Of a DNA stretch of 16,837 nt, positions 14,176 through 16,837 are shown piece after piece; within the stretch, counting starts at the first letter, position 1; each line of letters starts with the position of its first letter. The position numbers and the translations under genes were made by a program. This DNA is from JAJFTV01 sp964532655 (GTDB lineage: Bacteria; Chloroflexota; Anaerolineae; Anaerolineales; Anaerolineaceae). The notes beneath the pieces were generated by a model. It did no database searches, was not told where the DNA came from, and was given only the letters and a program-made list of their open reading frames with translations. The stretch is taken from contig CAZHMZ010000076.1 in the NCBI GenBank assembly GCA_964532655.1, positions 1 through 16,837 of the forward strand, in the 5' to 3' direction.

Positions 14176-14643
14176 ATGCGTCGAACCCGACCCGAAAAAC
14201 GTGAAGCTTTACCGGACGTACGGTATCAAAGCCTGACTGTACAGGCCCTGATCAACCGTATTATGAAAAACGGCAAGAAGAGCGTTGCAACAACCCTGAT
14301 GTATGATGCGCTGGAAATCGTCCGCGAGCGCACCAAACGTGACCCTATCGAAGTGCTGGAACTTGCCATGAAAAATGTTGGTCCCGCCATGGAAGTTCGC
14401 CCCCGCCGTGTTGGTGGAGCGACCTACCAGGTCCCCATGGAAGTACCCACTGACCGCCGCCAGACTCTGGCGATGCGCTGGCTGCTTCAGTCATCGCGTT
14501 CGCGTACCGGTAAATCATTCTCCGAAAAACTGTCTGCTGAGATTATGGAAGCTGCCAACAACCAGGGTGCCTCTGTTCGCAAGCGCGAGGAAACCCACAA
14601 AATGGCAGAAGCAAACCGCGCTTTCTCGCATTTCAGGCTTTAA
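14176..14643 (+). CDS. rpsG: Ribosomal protein uS7
   Basis: S7 is a primary 16S rRNA-binding protein that starts assembly of the 30S head and contacts tRNA at the E site. The 155-residue length is normal. Conserved stretches include the basic N-terminus R-R-T-R-P-E-K-R, N-R-I-M-K-N-G-K-K (27-35), V-G-P-A-M-E-V-R-P-R-R-V-G-G (68-81), and the C-terminal M-A-E-A-N-R-A-F-S-H-F-R. It begins 18 nt after rpsL with only a weak purine-rich site, so translation is likely coupled. In E. coli S7 represses the str operon by binding the rpsL-rpsG gap; here that gap is too short for such a structure. Confidence 0.97.
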   Translation: MRRTRPEKREALPDVRYQSLTVQALINRIMKNGKKSVATTLMYDALEIVRERTKRDPIEVLELAMKNVGPAMEVRPRRVGGATYQVPMEVPTDRRQTLAMRWLLQSSRSRTGKSFSEKLSAEIMEAANNQGASVRKREETHKMAEANRAFSHFRL

Positions 14644-14687
14644 GGATGTCTTTTCTACGCTGATGTATTCAGTAAGAAGGCCTTTTT

Positions 14688-16757
14688 ATGACACGGCAAC
14701 ATCCATTAGAACATTATCGCAATATTGGCATTATTGCCCACATCGACGCCGGCAAAACGACGACGACGGAGCGGATATTGTTCTATACAGGAAAAACTTA
14801 TCGTATTGGATCTGTTGATGAAGGCACTACTGTTACAGATTGGATGGCGCAGGAACGAGAACGTGGTATCACCATCGTTTCAGCAGCCGTCACAGCGGAA
14901 TGGAAGGGCTACCAGATCAATTTAATCGACACCCCAGGACACATTGACTTCACCGCCGAAGTACAGCGCTCTTTACGCGTGCTGGACGGCGGTGTTGTTG
15001 TTTTTGATGCCACCCAGGGTGTTGAGCCGCAAAGCGAAACCGTTTGGCGTCAGGCCGACCGGTACGGCGTACCGCGCATTTGTTTTGCCAATAAGATGGA
15101 CCGCACCGGCGCATCCTTCGATATGACCATCGATACGATCCGCGAGCGGTTAGGCGCCAACCCGATCGCCATGCAGATCCCGATTGGATCTGAGGCGGCC
15201 TTCAGGGGATTTATTGATCTCCTCACCATGCGGGCTTTTTATTGGGAAGACGACCTCGGCAAAGATATTCGCGAGGATGACGTACCCGCCGATATGCTGG
15301 CCGAGGCACAGGCGAAACGTGCTGAACTGGTGGAGAAAGTCGCCGAGTTTGATGATGATCTGATTGTCAAATTCCTGGAAGGCGAAACCATCTCGGTCGA
15401 TGAACTGAAAGCTGCTCTGCGTACTGCTACCATCCAAAACCAGGCTACACCGGTATTTTGTGGAACCGCCTTACGTAACAAAGGCATTCAGCCCATTCTG
15501 GATGCTGTCATCGATTATCTGCCCTCCCCGCTTGATATTCCTCCGGTCAAAGGCACCAATCTTGATAAAGATGAAGAGATTGAGCTGCCCCCTGAAGACG
15601 ATGCTCCCTTAAGCGCTCTGGTCTTTAAGATTGTCACCGATCCGTATATGGGCCGACTGGCTTACATCCGGGTATATTCCGGAACGGTCACCCAAGGGAC
15701 CATGGTGTACAACCCGATTAAGGACAAGAAAGAGCGCATCGGACGCCTTCTGCACATGTACGCCGACCACCGCGAAGATGTGAATGAAATCTATGCTGGT
15801 GAAATCGGGGCAGTCCTGGGTCTGAAAAACAGCTTTACAGGTGATACGCTTTGCAGTCAGCACTCTCCCTTATTGCTGGAAAGCATCAGCTTTCCGGAAC
15901 CGGTTATTTCGGTTGCCATTGAACCGAAGACACTGGCCGACCAGGATAAGATGGGCGAGGCTCTGCGCAAGCTTTCGGAAGAAGATCCTACCTTCCGCGT
16001 TCACATGGATGAGAACACCAACCAGACCGTGATTTCCGGCATGGGCGAACTTCACCTCGACATCATTGTCGACCGGATGCTGCGTGAATTCCGTGTCAAA
16101 GCCAATATTGGGCGTGTACGTGTCACCTACCATGAAACCATCACCCGACCCATCCAGGAAGTCAGTTACCGGTATGTCAAACAAACTGGTGGGCATGGTC
16201 AATACGGGCACGTAGTCTTCAATCTGGAACCCATTCCGGGCGGCACAGAGATTGTGTTTGAAAACAAAATCCAGCAGGGAGCGATTCCGCGCGAGTTCTT
16301 CCCTGCAATTGAAGATGGTATTCGAGAAGCTGCTGAAAGCGGTACGCTGACAGGTTTCCAGGTAACCGGTGTGAAGGTCTCACTGGTAGACGGTTCGTTC
16401 CATGAAGTCGACTCGAGCCCGATGGCTTTCCGTATGGCTGCCATTCTGGGCTTCAAACAGGCAATCGAGCAGGGCGCTCCGGTATTACTGGAGCCGATTA
16501 TGAAAGTGGAAGCTCTTGGCCCCGGTGAATATCTGGGTGAGATTCTCTCCAGCCTGAATTCGCGCAGGGCAGAAATCCTGGGTATGGAAAATCGCCCGGG
16601 CAATGCACAGGCAGTAAAGTCGCTTGTTCCCCTGGCAGAAATGTTTGGGTATGCAACCACGCTACGTTCTGTTACGCAGGGAAGAGGCGTTTTTACGATG
16701 GAATTCGATCACTATGCTCCCGTCTCTGGTGATGTGGCAGCAAAAATTAACAAGTAA
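14688..16757 (+). CDS. fusA: Elongation factor G
   Basis: EF-G is the GTPase that drives translocation of tRNA and mRNA on the ribosome and, with RRF, ribosome recycling. The 689 residues contain G1 A-H-I-D-A-G-K-T (17-24), switch I R-G-I-T-I (59-63), G3 D-T-P-G-H (81-85) and G4 N-K-M-D (135-138), then domains II to V, including the domain IV start G-G-H-G-Q-Y-G-H. One oddity is the domain IV segment V-D-S-S-P-M-A-F, with Pro578 where most EF-Gs have Glu. Ribosome site AGAAGG (14675-14680) lies 7 nt before the ATG. Gap to rpsG is 44 nt, to tuf 43 nt, consistent with one str operon. Confidence 0.97.
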   Translation: MTRQHPLEHYRNIGIIAHIDAGKTTTTERILFYTGKTYRIGSVDEGTTVTDWMAQERERGITIVSAAVTAEWKGYQINLIDTPGHIDFTAEVQRSLRVLDGGVVVFDATQGVEPQSETVWRQADRYGVPRICFANKMDRTGASFDMTIDTIRERLGANPIAMQIPIGSEAAFRGFIDLLTMRAFYWEDDLGKDIREDDVPADMLAEAQAKRAELVEKVAEFDDDLIVKFLEGETISVDELKAALRTATIQNQATPVFCGTALRNKGIQPILDAVIDYLPSPLDIPPVKGTNLDKDEEIELPPEDDAPLSALVFKIVTDPYMGRLAYIRVYSGTVTQGTMVYNPIKDKKERIGRLLHMYADHREDVNEIYAGEIGAVLGLKNSFTGDTLCSQHSPLLLESISFPEPVISVAIEPKTLADQDKMGEALRKLSEEDPTFRVHMDENTNQTVISGMGELHLDIIVDRMLREFRVKANIGRVRVTYHETITRPIQEVSYRYVKQTGGHGQYGHVVFNLEPIPGGTEIVFENKIQQGAIPREFFPAIEDGIREAAESGTLTGFQVTGVKVSLVDGSFHEVDSSPMAFRMAAILGFKQAIEQGAPVLLEPIMKVEALGPGEYLGEILSSLNSRRAEILGMENRPGNAQAVKSLVPLAEMFGYATTLRSVTQGRGVFTMEFDHYAPVSGDVAAKINK

Positions 16758-16800
16758 TTAGTAATAGAAATACATTGAAGGATTAAGGAGAAGTAGCAGC

Positions 16801-16837
16801 ATGGCGAAGCAGAAATTTGACAGAAGCAAGCCGCACA
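16801..16837 (+). CDS. tuf: Elongation factor Tu, 5' end only
   Basis: Only the first 12 residues are in the window: M-A-K-Q-K-F-D-R-S-K-P-H. This matches the universal EF-Tu start, which continues with the V-N-V-G-T-I-G-H-V-D-H-G-K P-loop. Its place directly after fusA in the str operon supports the call. A ribosome site AAGGAG (16785-16790) lies 10 nt before the ATG. EF-Tu delivers aminoacyl-tRNA to the ribosome. Confidence 0.9.
   Translation, partial: MAKQKFDRSKPH

Overview
The window looks like a chromosomal housekeeping segment of a Chloroflexota-type bacterium, perhaps Anaerolineae. That placement is inference. It rests on the large RpoB insertion, the Gram-positive-style S12 (137 aa with the N-terminal insert), the ClpC-type unfoldase and the gene mix; no rRNA is present to fix it. 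GC from about position 240 onward is roughly in the low to mid 50s, while bases 1-238 are clearly richer (about 67% by hand count).

Layout: (1) Bases 1-239 hold the 3' end of a beta-propeller-like surface repeat protein, meeting head-on a GNAT acetyltransferase gene on the minus strand. Both genes look cut at about position 238, so this is a junction (real rearrangement or assembly join). (2) From 1137 an extended -10 promoter drives clpC, followed 4 nt later by a GTG-started membrane protein with a degenerate cyclic-nucleotide-binding-like domain and two PH-like membrane modules, then def (peptide deformylase) and recF. (3) On the minus strand, convergent to recF, lies rsmG (16S rRNA m7G527 methyltransferase) with a promoter so close that its mRNA should be nearly leaderless. 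(4) Divergent from rsmG are a HAD phosphatase and a YfcE-like metallophosphoesterase. (5) A near-consensus sigma-70 promoter precedes rpoB (1312 aa). RpoB carries an extra domain of about 135 residues near its C-terminus containing four copies of a W-L motif. (6) rpoC does not follow. Instead a second strong promoter, whose -35 lies in the last codons of rpoB, starts a ~163-nt structured leader and the str operon rpsL-rpsG-fusA-tuf (tuf cut by the window edge).

The genes mostly serve transcription, translation and protein quality control: RNA polymerase beta, S12, S7, EF-G and EF-Tu; N-terminal formyl removal (def); rRNA modification (rsmG); ClpC proteolysis; and recombination repair (recF). 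The features most worth a second look are the RpoB repeat insertion, the rpoB/rpoC separation, the structured rpsL leader, the clpC-coupled cNMP/PH protein and the junction near 238. I found no mobile element, CRISPR array, tRNA or rRNA. No gap between genes exceeds 300 bases.
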